Positions 7,788 to 16,000 of a DNA stretch of 20,327 nucleotides are shown here, one piece after another. Numbering within the stretch: the first letter of the stretch is position 1; every line of letters starts with the position of its first letter. The position numbers and the translations under genes are program-made. The DNA is from Alterirhizorhabdus sp964247265 (GTDB taxonomy: Bacteria > Pseudomonadota > Alphaproteobacteria > Sphingomonadales > Sphingomonadaceae), in NCBI GenBank assembly GCA_964247265.1, contig CAXTTS010000034.1, forward strand, positions 1 to 20,327. Direction: 5' to 3'. Under the pieces are notes generated by a model. The model was not told the origin of the DNA. It did not search any database and saw only the letters and a program-made list of their open reading frames with translations.

Positions 7788-8885
7788 ATGCGTAAGCTCG
7801 CCATTATGGCTGCGCTCGCCACCACGGCGCTGGCAGCGCCGGCGATGGCGCGTGACGGCGCTTGGTATGTCGGCGCCGAAGGCGGCGGCATGATCGTCGA
7901 AGACATGAAGTTCGACCTCACGCGCGCCACCAAGGTCGACAACGCCTACAATATCGACTCGAAGTACGGCTTCGATGTCGATGGCGTGATCGGCTACGAT
8001 TTCGGCATGTTCCGCGTTGAAGGCGAGGTGGGCTACAAGCGCGCCGAAGCCGACGAGATCACCACTGCCGTTACGCCGCTGCTCAACAGCGCCTCCGCCG
8101 GTGGCCACACCGATGCGCTCAGCTTCATGGTCAACGGCCTGCTCGATTTTGGCAGCGACGATGGCATCAGCGGTTATGTCGGCGGCGGCGCCGGTATCGC
8201 CCGGGTGAAGTCCGCGATCATTCGCGCACGCGCCAACGAGCGGATCCTGCTCGACGACACGGACTCGAAGTTCGCCTGGCAGGCCATTGCCGGCGTTCGC
8301 GCGCCCATCACGCAGAACATCGACGTCGGTCTGAAGTACCGCTTCTTCAACGTCGACGACGTGAAGCTGGTGGCCGCTTCGGATGGTGGCACCGCCAAGG
8401 GCCGCTTCCGGTCGCACAGCCTGCTGGCGAGTGTGATGTACAACTTCGGCGAGCCGGCCGCACCGCCGCCGCCGCCGCCGCCGGTAACGCCGCCGCCGCC
8501 GCCGCCGATTGAACAGCCTGCTCCGCCGCCGCCGGTTGCGCCTGGTCCGTTCATCGTGTTCTTCGACTGGAACAAGTCGAACATCACTACCGAAGCCGCC
8601 GGGATCCTCGACAACGCTGCCGCGGCTTATGCCTCGAGCGGTTCGGCGTCGGTGATGCTCGCGGGCCATGCGGACAAGTCGGGTTCCGACTCGTACAATG
8701 TCGGCCTCTCGCAGCGTCGTGCGGACTCCGTGAAGGCCTATCTGGCCGGCAAGGGCATTCCGGATACTGCGCTGTCGACCGAAGCGTTCGGCGAGAGCCG
8801 TCCTCTGGTCGAGACCGCCGATGGTGTGCGCGAGCCGCAGAACCGTCGCGTGGAGATCACTTACGGTCCGGGTTCCGGCCGGTAA
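7788..8885 (+). CDS. OmpA-family outer-membrane protein
   Basis: A 365-residue two-domain porin-like anchor linking the outer membrane to peptidoglycan. Residues 1-21 are a signal peptide (cut after AMA). Residues about 22-221 form an 8-strand beta-barrel, with YVGAEGGGMIVEDM, the glycine-rich YVGGGAGIARV, and a barrel-closing SLLASVMYNF ending in Phe. A proline-rich linker at 222-253 is coded by runs of CCG. The OmpA C-terminal domain (about 255-360) contains GHADKSGSDSYNVGLSQRRA; Asp296 and Arg311 match the pair that binds diaminopimelate in other OmpAs. The start has GAAAGGGG seven bases upstream and a hairpin in the leader. The gene stands alone and ends in a strong terminator, consistent with high expression. 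It does not belong to the phage cluster before it. Confidence 0.92.
   Translation: MRKLAIMAALATTALAAPAMARDGAWYVGAEGGGMIVEDMKFDLTRATKVDNAYNIDSKYGFDVDGVIGYDFGMFRVEGEVGYKRAEADEITTAVTPLLNSASAGGHTDALSFMVNGLLDFGSDDGISGYVGGGAGIARVKSAIIRARANERILLDDTDSKFAWQAIAGVRAPITQNIDVGLKYRFFNVDDVKLVAASDGGTAKGRFRSHSLLASVMYNFGEPAAPPPPPPPVTPPPPPPIEQPAPPPPVAPGPFIVFFDWNKSNITTEAAGILDNAAAAYASSGSASVMLAGHADKSGSDSYNVGLSQRRADSVKAYLAGKGIPDTALSTEAFGESRPLVETADGVREPQNRRVEITYGPGSGR
8463..8534 (+). repeat. Three CCG trinucleotide runs coding for the OmpA linker
   Basis: Perfect CCG runs occupy 8463-8483 (7 copies), 8490-8507 (6 copies) and 8523-8534 (4 copies), interrupted by short Val-Thr and Ile-Glu-Gln-Pro-Ala codons. They encode polyproline. 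Strand slippage here would change the linker length in steps of one proline without breaking the frame. Confidence 0.85.
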
Positions 8886-8909
8886 GCGACCTACTCGGTA
8901 CTGGAACGA

Positions 8910-8942
8910 GGGAGTCGGCGAGAGCCGGCTCCCTTTTTCTTT
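8910..8942 (+). terminator. Strong intrinsic terminator after the OmpA-like gene
   Basis: GGGAGTCGGC (8910-8919) pairs with GCCGGCTCCC (8924-8933), ten pairs including one T-G, around loop GAGA. TTTTTCTTT follows. It starts 24 bases after the gene's stop. This is a textbook Rho-independent terminator. Confidence 0.93.
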
Positions 8943-9126
8943 GCGCAGGGACCGTGGTCCGTTGGCAAAGCGCGAATGCCGGATTTCTCGTTACGTCAGG
9001 AATTTATTGCGGCGTATGAGTTGCGGCGCAACGTCCCCCGAACGAAGGGGTACGATCACGGCGCGCAGATAGCGCAGGAAGCCTTTGTAGCCGACTGATG
9101 GCAGCCCCGCTTCTGGGCGCCGGTGG
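8943..9126. other. Intergenic stretch without a convincing gene
   Basis: This lies between the OmpA terminator and the stop of the ABC exporter. It holds a 13-base near-palindrome, GTTGCGGCGCAAC (9020-9032), and a CCCC/GGGG pair around 9035-9050, but no T-run. A 66-codon minus-strand frame (8991-9191) covers most of it and overlaps the exporter's 3' end; it shows no known family and no good ribosome site. Confidence 0.4.
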
Positions 9127-10893
9127 TCAGGCGTCGAACTGAAGGCGCGCCAGACGGGAGTAAAGTCCGCCCTGCTGCAGCAGACTGTCATGCGTGCCCT
9201 GTTCGACGATGCGCCCCTGATCCATCACGACGATTCGGTCGGCGGCTCTTACGGTGGCGAGGCGGTGGGCGATCACGATCGTGGTCCGGCCGACCATCAA
9301 TCTTTCGAGCGCATCCTGGACGAGGCGTTCGGACTCGGCATCCAGCGCCGATGTCGCCTCGTCGAGCAACAGCAAGGGGGCATCGCGCAGCAGGGCGCGC
9401 GCGATCGCTAGACGTTGGCGCTGCCCGCCCGAGAGCCGGGCGCCACCTTCCCCCATGAAGGTTTCCAGGCCCTGCGGCAAAGCACGGAGGAAACTAGCCG
9501 CATTGGCCGCTTCGGCGGCCGCCCAGATCGCCGCATCATCGGCATTCCACCGGCCATAACGAAGATTGTCGCGTGCCGAGGCGGCGAAGATGACGGTTTC
9601 CTGCGGCACCATTGCGATGCGCGCACGAACCTCATCCGGATCGGCGTCACGCAGGGAGACACCATCCAGCCGCACGTCGCCTGCCTCCGGATCGTAGAAA
9701 CGCTGCGCCAACTGGATGAGCGTCGACTTTCCGGCGCCTGACGGGCCGACGATCGCGACCATCTCGCCGGCTGCTACCGCCAGCGTGAAGTCTTCAAGCG
9801 CCATCACCTCCGGACGCGTGGGATAGCGGAAGGTGACATCATCAAACGAGAGGCGCCCGCGCGCTGGCACAGGCAAGGCGATCGGGTGCGCGGGTGCGGC
9901 GATCTCCGGGCGCTCCGCCAGCAATTCGGCCAGGCGGCCCGCTGCTCCGGCGCCGCGCAGCAGATCACCATAAACTTCGGTGAGAGCGCCAAAGGCGCCC
10001 GCCACCAAGCCCCCCGTTATCACGAAGGCCGCGATCGTCCCCCCAGACAGGCGGCCGGACGCGACATCCAGCGCCCCCTGCCACATGACGAGGGTGATTG
10101 AGCCGAAAACGAGTGCGATGACCAGCGAGGTCATGAACGCGCGCACCACGATACGGCGGCGCGCGGTGGCGAAGGCGGCATCGACCGCAGTGCCGAAGCG
10201 AGACGCTTCGCGCGACTGCTGGCCGAACGCCTGGACGATCTTCATCGCCCCCAGGGTTTCCGCGATGATCGCACCGACGTCGGCGATGCGATCCTGGCTG
10301 AAGCGCGACATCTCCCTCAAGCGACGGCCGAGCAGTACGATCGGCGCGATCACGACGGGAATGCCGAGCAGCAGCAATCCGGTGAGCTTTGGCGCCAGCG
10401 TGAACAGATAGACGATGCCGCCCACGCCCATCACGAGGTTGCGCAATGCGATCGATACCGTGGTGCCGACGATCTGCTCGATCACCGATGTGTCCGCGGT
10501 GAGGCGCGAAGCGATCTCGGACGGTCGATTCTCTTCGAAGAAGCGGGGCGCGAGCGAGAGGAGGTTCTGATAGACCGCCGCGCGGAGATCCGCCACGACC
10601 CGCTCGCCCAGCCACGACACGAAGTAGAAGCGCATGGCCGTGGCGGCGGCGAGGAAGATGACGATCATCAGCAGATAGTGGAAGTAGGGGCTGACATCAC
10701 CGCCGCCGGCGATGAAGCCCTTATCAATCACTCGCCTGAATCCGCTCGGGATGGCGAGGGTGGCTGATGCAGCGACCAGCAGCGACAATCCGGCCATCGC
10801 GATATGGCCGGGATAGCGTGCGGCAAACCGCCAGATCAGCGCGAGGTTGCCGAGCTTGCGATCGGGAGCGATGCTGGGGGAGGGTCCGGCCAT
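9127..10893 (-). CDS. ABC exporter, fused membrane and ATPase domains (MsbA-like)
   Basis: A 588-residue half-transporter of the lipid/multidrug exporter class in the inner membrane, expected to work as a homodimer. The membrane domain (about 20-310) has six hydrophobic segments and the typical RFFEENRPSEIASRLTADTSV coupling region (shown in part). The ATPase domain (about 345-588) has Walker A GPSGAGKST (383-391), Q-loop Gln431 in VPQET, signature LSGGQ (487-491), Walker B LLLLDEATSALD with catalytic Glu512, and His543 in IAHRL. All key residues are present. The ATG at 10893 is chosen because AGGCGG stands six bases upstream; a TTG at 10929 would add 12 residues without a good site. The substrate is unknown; lipid A precursor, lipid or drug export are all possible. 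It diverges from the PHB depolymerase gene. Confidence 0.9.
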   Translation of the reverse strand: MAGPSPSIAPDRKLGNLALIWRFAARYPGHIAMAGLSLLVAASATLAIPSGFRRVIDKGFIAGGGDVSPYFHYLLMIVIFLAAATAMRFYFVSWLGERVVADLRAAVYQNLLSLAPRFFEENRPSEIASRLTADTSVIEQIVGTTVSIALRNLVMGVGGIVYLFTLAPKLTGLLLLGIPVVIAPIVLLGRRLREMSRFSQDRIADVGAIIAETLGAMKIVQAFGQQSREASRFGTAVDAAFATARRRIVVRAFMTSLVIALVFGSITLVMWQGALDVASGRLSGGTIAAFVITGGLVAGAFGALTEVYGDLLRGAGAAGRLAELLAERPEIAAPAHPIALPVPARGRLSFDDVTFRYPTRPEVMALEDFTLAVAAGEMVAIVGPSGAGKSTLIQLAQRFYDPEAGDVRLDGVSLRDADPDEVRARIAMVPQETVIFAASARDNLRYGRWNADDAAIWAAAEAANAASFLRALPQGLETFMGEGGARLSGGQRQRLAIARALLRDAPLLLLDEATSALDAESERLVQDALERLMVGRTTIVIAHRLATVRAADRIVVMDQGRIVEQGTHDSLLQQGGLYSRLARLQFDA

Positions 10894-10936
10894 TCGGAAC
10901 CGCCTAGCAGCGCTCGCGTTGGTCCTCAACCGGTAG

Positions 10937-10971
10937 CCCTATATACGTGTTCCCTCGCAGGGCATATAGGG
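10937..10971. promoter_or_regulatory. Nested palindrome between divergent genes, candidate operator
   Basis: CCCTATAT (10937-10944) and ATATAGGG (10964-10971) form a perfect 8-bp inverted repeat. Inside it lies CCCT-CGC-AGGG (10952-10962). It is centred about 60 bases from both the exporter start and the depolymerase start. The AT-rich arms could serve as -10 elements for divergent promoters or as a regulator site; neither is proven. Confidence 0.45.
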
Positions 10972-11013
10972 TAGCCAACGTCCCGCTCGTACCGGCGGTC
11001 GAGGAAGAAGTGC

Positions 11014-12243
11014 ATGATCTATAACGCTTATGAAATGCAGCGTTCCTTTTTGGCCGGTGCCAGCGCCTTCGCGGATATGGGCGCCAAGTGGATGCAGAAT
11101 CCTGTCAACCCGCTAGCCTATGGAGCTGCGGCGCCGATGCTGGCATCCGGCCTCGACGTATTCGCACACGCATCCGCCTCGCGCGGCAAGCCGGCGTTCG
11201 GTTTCACCGAGACTATGGTCGATGGCACACGAGTGAGCGTTCATGAGGAGGTGGTGCTCCGCAAGCCGTTCGGTCAGCTCAAGCGCTTCGTTCGGGCCGG
11301 GATCGAGGGCGGGCCGAAGCTGCTGATCGTCGCCCCGATGTCGGGCCATTATGCCACGCTGCTGCGTGGAACCGTCGAGCGGATGCTGCCGGGTCACGAT
11401 GTCTACATCACCGACTGGCGCGATGCGAAAATGGTGCCGACGGACGCGGGTCGCTTCGGACTGGACGAGTATATCGATTACGTCATCGCCTTTCTGCGCC
11501 ATACCGGTCCGGGCACGCATGTGCTTGCGGTGTGCCAGCCGTCGGTGCCGGCCTATGCGGCCGCCGCGATCATGTCCGCGGACGAGGATCCGGCACGGCC
11601 GGCGACCCTGACGATGATGGGTGGGCCGATCGACACACGCGAAGCCCCGACGGAGGTCAACACCGTAGCGACCCAGCGACCGCATGCATGGTTCGAGCAG
11701 AACGTGATTGCCGAGGTGCCATTCTATTATCCTGGCGCTAGGCGGCGGGTTTACCCCGGCTTTCTCCAGTTGGGCGGCTTCATGACGATGAATCTCGGCA
11801 ACCACCTGAACAGCCACTGGAGCATGTTCAAACATCTGGTGGCGGGTGACGGCGAGAGTGCCGACCAGTCTAAGGCATTCTACGACGAATATCGCGCAGT
11901 GTGCGACATGTCGGCCGACTTCTATCTTGAGACGATCGATGCCGTGTTCCAGCAGCATCTTCTGCCCAAAGGCGAGCTACGGCATCGGGGCGTGCTGGTG
12001 AATCCGGCTGCCATTAAGGATGTAGCGATATTGGCGATTGAGGGCGAACGCGACGATATTTCCGGTATCGGGCAGACCAGGGCGGCGCTTGAAATCTCAA
12101 CGAGCCTGCCGGAAGCGCGCAAGCAATATTACGTCGCGGATTCGGTAGGCCATTATGGCATCTTCAACGGACGCCGCTGGCGGGAGGTGATCGCTCCTGT
12201 CGTGGAGGATTGGATCAAGCGGCATGACACTGTGCGGGCATAA
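11014..12243 (+). CDS. phaZ: Intracellular polyhydroxybutyrate depolymerase
   Basis: A 409-residue cytoplasmic depolymerase that breaks down stored polyhydroxybutyrate granules to release carbon. The alpha/beta-hydrolase core has the nucleophile in VCQPSVPAYA (Cys174, the cysteine-type box of intracellular PhaZ rather than a serine), with the likely acid Asp347 in EGERDDISG and base His380 in DSVGHYGIFNG. The spacing agrees with the Cys183/Asp355/His388 triad described for Ralstonia PhaZ. The N-terminus MIYNAYEMQRSFLAG and the segment LIVAPMSGHYATLLRGTVE are typical of the family. There is no signal peptide, as expected. The ATG follows GAGGAAGAAG. No PHB synthase or phasin gene is adjacent, so the gene stands alone. 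The divergent neighbour is an ABC exporter. Confidence 0.92.
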   Translation: MIYNAYEMQRSFLAGASAFADMGAKWMQNPVNPLAYGAAAPMLASGLDVFAHASASRGKPAFGFTETMVDGTRVSVHEEVVLRKPFGQLKRFVRAGIEGGPKLLIVAPMSGHYATLLRGTVERMLPGHDVYITDWRDAKMVPTDAGRFGLDEYIDYVIAFLRHTGPGTHVLAVCQPSVPAYAAAAIMSADEDPARPATLTMMGGPIDTREAPTEVNTVATQRPHAWFEQNVIAEVPFYYPGARRRVYPGFLQLGGFMTMNLGNHLNSHWSMFKHLVAGDGESADQSKAFYDEYRAVCDMSADFYLETIDAVFQQHLLPKGELRHRGVLVNPAAIKDVAILAIEGERDDISGIGQTRAALEISTSLPEARKQYYVADSVGHYGIFNGRRWREVIAPVVEDWIKRHDTVRA

Positions 12244-12343
12244 GCCTGATAGGTGAGGCGCTCCCGCTGAGCATGTTTTAGACAATGGGCGCCGGCGTCT
12301 TCGTCCTTGAGGACCGCTCCCGCCCGAGCGATGCGTTTTGATG

Positions 12344-13327
12344 ATGCGAAAGATGACGGTGTCGGTCGAGCGCTGGCCGGTTGCCGGCCGCTTCACGATC
12401 GCGCGTGGAGCGAAGACCTTTGTTGATGTTGTGATCATAACCGTAAGCGAGAACGGGCAGTCAGGGCGCGGCGAGGCTACCGCGATTTACTATCATGGTG
12501 AGACGGCCGAATCGGTGGCGGCGCAGGCTCGGGCGATATCGCCCGCAATCGAGGATGGCCTGTCGCTGGATGCATTGCCGGGCATGTTGCCGCGCGGTGC
12601 AGCGCGAAATGCCATCGACGCGGCCTTGTGGGATCTTGCCGCGAAATTGTTGGGTAGGCCCGTCTGGCAATTGGCCGAACTCACCGAGCCACAAGCGGTA
12701 GCCACAGCTTACACCCTGTCGCTTGATGAGCCGCGGGCGATGGAGGCAGCAGCCCGTCGGGCTGCAGGTCGCTATTCCCTTCTCAAGCTGAAGCTCGCCG
12801 GCAATGGCGACCTGGCGCGCGTCGCGGCCGTTCGGCAAGGCGCGCCCGACGCTCGCCTGATTGTCGATGCCAACGAATCTTGGACGGACCGGGATGTGGC
12901 GAAGGAGGCAGCGGCCTTGCTGCAATTCGGTGTCGAACTGATCGAGCAGCCGGTGCGGGCGGGCGAAGACGATCTGCTTGACGGCATCATCTCGCCGATA
13001 GCACTGTGCGCGGATGAGAGCTGTCAGGATCGCGACGATCTGGCGCGATGCCTCGGGCGCTATGACGCCATCAACGTCAAGCTCGATAAGGCTGGTGGAC
13101 TGACCGAGGGATTGGCGTTGACCCGGGCGGCGCGAGAAGCCGGACTATCTGTGATGGTCGGCTGTATGCTGTCCACGTCGCTCGGCGTCGCGCCTGCCTT
13201 TCTGCTGGCGCAACAGGCCAACTGGGTAGATCTGGATGGCCCCCTGCTGCTCGCCCGCGACCGCTTCGAAGGCTTCCGCTATGACGGATCGATCATGCGG
13301 CCGGCGGCGGCCGGGTTGTGGGGCTGA
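12344..13327 (+). CDS. Dipeptide epimerase (enolase superfamily, L-Ala-D/L-Glu type)
   Basis: A 327-residue enolase-superfamily enzyme. The most likely reaction is epimerisation of L-Ala-D-Glu from recycled murein peptide. The C-terminal barrel carries the full active site: Lys148 and Lys150 in LLKLKL, metal ligands Asp175 (IVDANESW), Glu201 (ELIEQPV) and Asp224 (CADES), Lys246 in NVKLDKAGG, and the DLDGP motif (about 296-300), which in dipeptide epimerases contacts the substrate. The N-terminal cap begins VSVERWPVAGRFTIARG. The start is uncertain: TTG 12338, ATG 12341, 12344 and 12353 are all possible and none has a clear ribosome site. Exact dipeptide specificity cannot be read from sequence. 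No murein peptide transporter or ligase gene is next to it. Confidence 0.87.
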   Translation: MRKMTVSVERWPVAGRFTIARGAKTFVDVVIITVSENGQSGRGEATAIYYHGETAESVAAQARAISPAIEDGLSLDALPGMLPRGAARNAIDAALWDLAAKLLGRPVWQLAELTEPQAVATAYTLSLDEPRAMEAAARRAAGRYSLLKLKLAGNGDLARVAAVRQGAPDARLIVDANESWTDRDVAKEAAALLQFGVELIEQPVRAGEDDLLDGIISPIALCADESCQDRDDLARCLGRYDAINVKLDKAGGLTEGLALTRAAREAGLSVMVGCMLSTSLGVAPAFLLAQQANWVDLDGPLLLARDRFEGFRYDGSIMRPAAAGLWG

Positions 13328-13337
13328 CAACGGCTGA

Positions 13338-13357
13338 GGGCGGGCTGTCGCCCGCCC
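13338..13357. terminator. Perfect GC hairpin between convergent genes
   Basis: GGGCGGGC (13338-13345) and GCCCGCCC (13350-13357) form an 8-bp stem with loop TGTC. Flanking CTGAG and CTCAG could extend pairing outward across a small internal loop. It sits between the 3' ends of the epimerase and the stress-protein gene, so it may stop transcription from both sides. It lacks a T-run. Confidence 0.55.
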
Positions 13358-13364
13358 GCGATGC

Positions 13365-13850
13365 TCAGAGGCTTACCTCTGCTACCTTGCCTTCATAGTC
13401 CTTCTTGGGGTCACGACCGAGCATACGCTTGACTGCCGCGGCTATGCTGGAGCCATCCAGCCAAATCCTGGCTGTTTCCGTTTCAAGCTTCAGCAGGGCG
13501 ATCGTCGGATCATCCTTGCCGTCTTTGAACCACGCGGCCACATGCGGGTTCCACAGGCGATCGATCGTTGCTTTGTCCATGTGAACCGTCAGCTCACCGT
13601 GAACCGTTGCAAACAGGTCATGCCCCTTCGCCGTGTAGGTCGCGATGGCACGATGCGATTGGCCGAGCGCGGCGACGATCCCGTTATCCTTGCTGGTGAA
13701 GAACCACAAAGGCCCGCTTTCATCGGCTTCGGTGATGGCGGTCATCGGTTGCGTGTGACCGTCCCGCGCGCCATCCAGACCCAGCATGATGAAGGGTGCG
13801 GCTTTCAGCGCGCTCCAGAACTTGGCTTCAATCTCGGCGTCGGTGGCCAT
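13365..13850 (-). CDS. General stress protein of the pyridoxamine-phosphate-oxidase-like fold
   Basis: A 161-residue cytoplasmic split-barrel flavin-binding protein of the general stress protein 26 type (Pyrid_ox_like). Visible family features are the N-terminal FWSALKAAPFIMLGL, the strand pair GPLWFFTSKDNGIV (about 46-59) expected at the FMN site, the GHDLFATVHGELTVHMD strand, and RLWNPHVAAWFKDGKDDPT (about 98-116). The last helix ends with a Lys/Asp-rich tail. The true substrate of this family is not established; redox or flavin handling under stress is the usual suggestion. A GGAGATAAAC ribosome site precedes the ATG. It is convergent with the epimerase gene and appears monocistronic. Confidence 0.85.
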   Translation of the reverse strand: MATDAEIEAKFWSALKAAPFIMLGLDGARDGHTQPMTAITEADESGPLWFFTSKDNGIVAALGQSHRAIATYTAKGHDLFATVHGELTVHMDKATIDRLWNPHVAAWFKDGKDDPTIALLKLETETARIWLDGSSIAAAVKRMLGRDPKKDYEGKVAEVSL

Positions 13851-13950
13851 GTTTATCTCCGTTGCTGTTCAACTGGTAAACCCGGCAGCGCCGCCGGCGG
13901 TTCCGCCCGGCCTGGAGCCGGGGTTCAGGCCGCAGCGCAGGTGCCTGGGT

Positions 13951-14556
13951 TCAGCGCGACAGGGAGGCAATCACGCGGCGGTTCTCACCGGAACTGGGCG
14001 GCACGCTTGGAAGCGGACGGCTCGCGCCATAGCCTTCCAGGTCGAGACGCGAGCCATCGATCCCTGCAGCGACCAGCGCCTCGCCCACAGCACGGGCGCG
14101 GCGGCGGGAGAGATCGAGATTGGCCATGTCGCCACCGATCGAATCGGTATGGCCCTCGATCCTGATCCGCCGATCGGCGATGCGTGGATCGCGCAGCGCG
14201 GCGGCGAACGCGGCGGCACGCGCGCGATCGGTGGCCGTCAGCTCCGCCGAAGCGAACATGAAGCTGATCCGCAGATCATAGCGACCGGTCGCGGCGGACG
14301 GAGCTGGTGGAGTGGCGGCCGCATCGCCTTGCCCCTGAAAGGTGAAGCCACGCGTGCGCGTCGCCCTGCCGCCCGTCGGCCCCGTTGCCGGCGGCCTTGC
14401 CGCTGCATCGGACGACGGACAATCGGCAAGCAACTGACAGACAATCCTATCCGGCGAGTCCACTTCGGGCGGCGCCTGCCCGGCCGATTGCGCGATCGTC
14501 GGCCCGCCCAGGACGAGCAGTGCAACCCCGAGCCAGCAACCGATCACGCGCCACAT
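13951..14556 (-). CDS. Small secreted OmpA-domain protein
   Basis: A 201-residue periplasmic or outer-membrane-associated protein. A hydrophobic signal sequence (MWRVIGCWLGVALLVLGG, cut near AQSAG) is followed by a low-complexity, Pro/Ala/Gly-rich region (about 26-90) with Cys40 and Cys46. An OmpA peptidoglycan-binding domain covers about 92-201, with GHTDSIGGDMANLDLSRRRA; Asp138 and Arg153 match the diaminopimelate-binding pair. The end GENRRVIASL is typical. No beta-barrel is present, unlike the large OmpA in this window. The start at 14556 is chosen because GGAGAG lies about seven bases upstream and a signal peptide begins there; the frame stays open further upstream without such features. 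No lipobox is evident, so it is probably soluble or held by peptidoglycan. Confidence 0.83.
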   Translation of the reverse strand: MWRVIGCWLGVALLVLGGPTIAQSAGQAPPEVDSPDRIVCQLLADCPSSDAAARPPATGPTGGRATRTRGFTFQGQGDAAATPPAPSAATGRYDLRISFMFASAELTATDRARAAAFAAALRDPRIADRRIRIEGHTDSIGGDMANLDLSRRRARAVGEALVAAGIDGSRLDLEGYGASRPLPSVPPSSGENRRVIASLSR

Positions 14557-14745
14557 CGCCGCTCTCCACCAGGCGCGACCGGCCAGACCGGCCGGACCTC
14601 GTCGCATGCGGAGGCGTGGATTGGAAGGTGGAGCCAGAGCCCCGCCGCCTGCCGCAACGCGAAGGTCATGATAAGGTGGCGCGGTCCGATCGCTTGTGTC
14701 GCAGATCATAGCATGTGACATCGCTTACCCGGCAGCCCCGTGAGC

Positions 14746-15093
14746 CTAGCCCGCGGTAAAGAACTCCGCCCGGGGTATACCCTGGTCGTCATAGACCGGC
14801 TCGGCAAGATCGGAGCGGTATTTCTGCACGGCGAACTGGCCCATGCCGCCTGCCTGGAGGTGCGCGCCCATGTCCTTGTAGGGGGCATTGTCGAAATGCG
14901 CCTGAAGCGCCGCCTCGCTTGTCCACTCCTCGAACACCTGAATCCGACCCGGCACGCGCGGATCCAGTGCCCACGAATAAGCAAGGCAGCCCGGTTCTTC
15001 GAGCGCCGCTGCGATAAGCGGGTCGGCGGCTTCGATCATCGATCTTGCGCTTCCGGGCGGGAAATCGAGCCAGCCGGCGATGAGGATGGGCAT
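14746..15093 (-). CDS. ABM-domain (antibiotic biosynthesis monooxygenase-like) protein
   Basis: A 115-residue small cytoplasmic protein with the dimeric ferredoxin-like ABM fold. Features seen are the first strand MPILIAGWLDFPPG, a helix with LIAAALEEPGCLAYSWAL, the strand RIQVFEEWTSEAALQAHF (about 50-67), and the following helix with HLQAGGMGQFAVQKY. This family includes quinone-forming monooxygenases and heme-degrading enzymes, but most members are uncharacterised, and no catalytic residue can be singled out. GGAGACCCGC directly precedes the ATG, which fixes the start. It is transcribed away from the metallophosphoesterase gene and follows no recognisable operon. Confidence 0.82.
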   Translation of the reverse strand: MPILIAGWLDFPPGSARSMIEAADPLIAAALEEPGCLAYSWALDPRVPGRIQVFEEWTSEAALQAHFDNAPYKDMGAHLQAGGMGQFAVQKYRSDLAEPVYDDQGIPRAEFFTAG

Positions 15094-15259
15094 GCGGGTC
15101 TCCAGAACGTAACGAGGTTCCGCACCGGTAGCGTACCAGGAGCAGACGAAACGCTGACGAATTGCACAGGCAGCATCGCGAGATGCGGAGCGGCGGTTCC
15201 CGACAGAGTGACAACGATCAGTGAGGGAACCGGCCGCGCGGCTGCGGTTTTGTGGTAAC

Positions 15260-16000
15260 ATGGTCAGCACGCGTCTCTTCCACGTCTCAGATCTGCATTT
15301 CGGGCGAGAGGACGAGGCCGCCGTCGCGTGGTTCTCGCGCACCGTGGCGGCGGAAAGGCCTGACGCGGTAGTGATTACCGGCGACCTGACGATGCGCGCG
15401 CGATCGGCAGAATATGCCAAAGCGGCGGAATGGCTGGCAACGCTGAAGGCGCCGGTGACGATGGAGCCCGGCAATCACGACATCCCCTATCATAACCCGA
15501 TCGCCCGCATCTTCTGGCCCTATCGTCGCTACGAGCGGATTGAGCGGGTCATCGAAAAACCGCTGGACTTGGCGGGCGTGTGGCTCGTGCCGCTGAAGAC
15601 GACCGCACGCGCGCAGTGGCGACTCAACTGGTCGTGGGGGGTGGTGAGCAAGCGGAGCCTCGGTGAGGCGGTGGAGCGGCTGCGTGCCTGCCCGCCCGGC
15701 CGCGTTGCGATCGTCACCTGCCACCATCCGCTGACCGACGAAGGCGTCAGCGAGGGACATGGCGAGACCCTGCGCGGCGTGGAGGCCTTGCACCGGCTTG
15801 CCCAGGCAGGCGCGGATGCCGTGCTGAGCGGCCATGTCCACGACCCGTTCGACGTTGCATGGAATGCGGACGGCAAGCCGCTGCGGCTGATCGGCGCCGG
15901 TACGCTGTCGGAGCGGGTGCGGACGGCGGCGCCTTCGTTCAACGAACTGACGGTGACGGCCGGCACCCTCGACGTTCGGGTTAGAGAGATGGCGGCTTAG
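15260..16000 (+). CDS. Metallophosphoesterase, class III phosphodiesterase-like
   Basis: A 246-residue calcineurin-like phosphoesterase with a two-metal centre. All core motifs are visible in order: SDLHFG (Asp11, His13), TGDLT (Asp42), PGNHD (Asn72, His73, Asp74), CHHP (about residue 154), and SGHVHDP near residue 192. The fold resembles CpdA-type cyclic nucleotide phosphodiesterases and related lipid phosphatases; the substrate is not known. The ATG at 15260 begins just before the first beta strand and is preferred to an upstream GTG at 15221, which would add 13 residues without a family match; neither has a strong ribosome site. The stop codon overlaps that of the convergent DUF2306 gene by three bases. 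There is no signal peptide, so it is cytoplasmic. Confidence 0.88.
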   Translation: MVSTRLFHVSDLHFGREDEAAVAWFSRTVAAERPDAVVITGDLTMRARSAEYAKAAEWLATLKAPVTMEPGNHDIPYHNPIARIFWPYRRYERIERVIEKPLDLAGVWLVPLKTTARAQWRLNWSWGVVSKRSLGEAVERLRACPPGRVAIVTCHHPLTDEGVSEGHGETLRGVEALHRLAQAGADAVLSGHVHDPFDVAWNADGKPLRLIGAGTLSERVRTAAPSFNELTVTAGTLDVRVREMAA

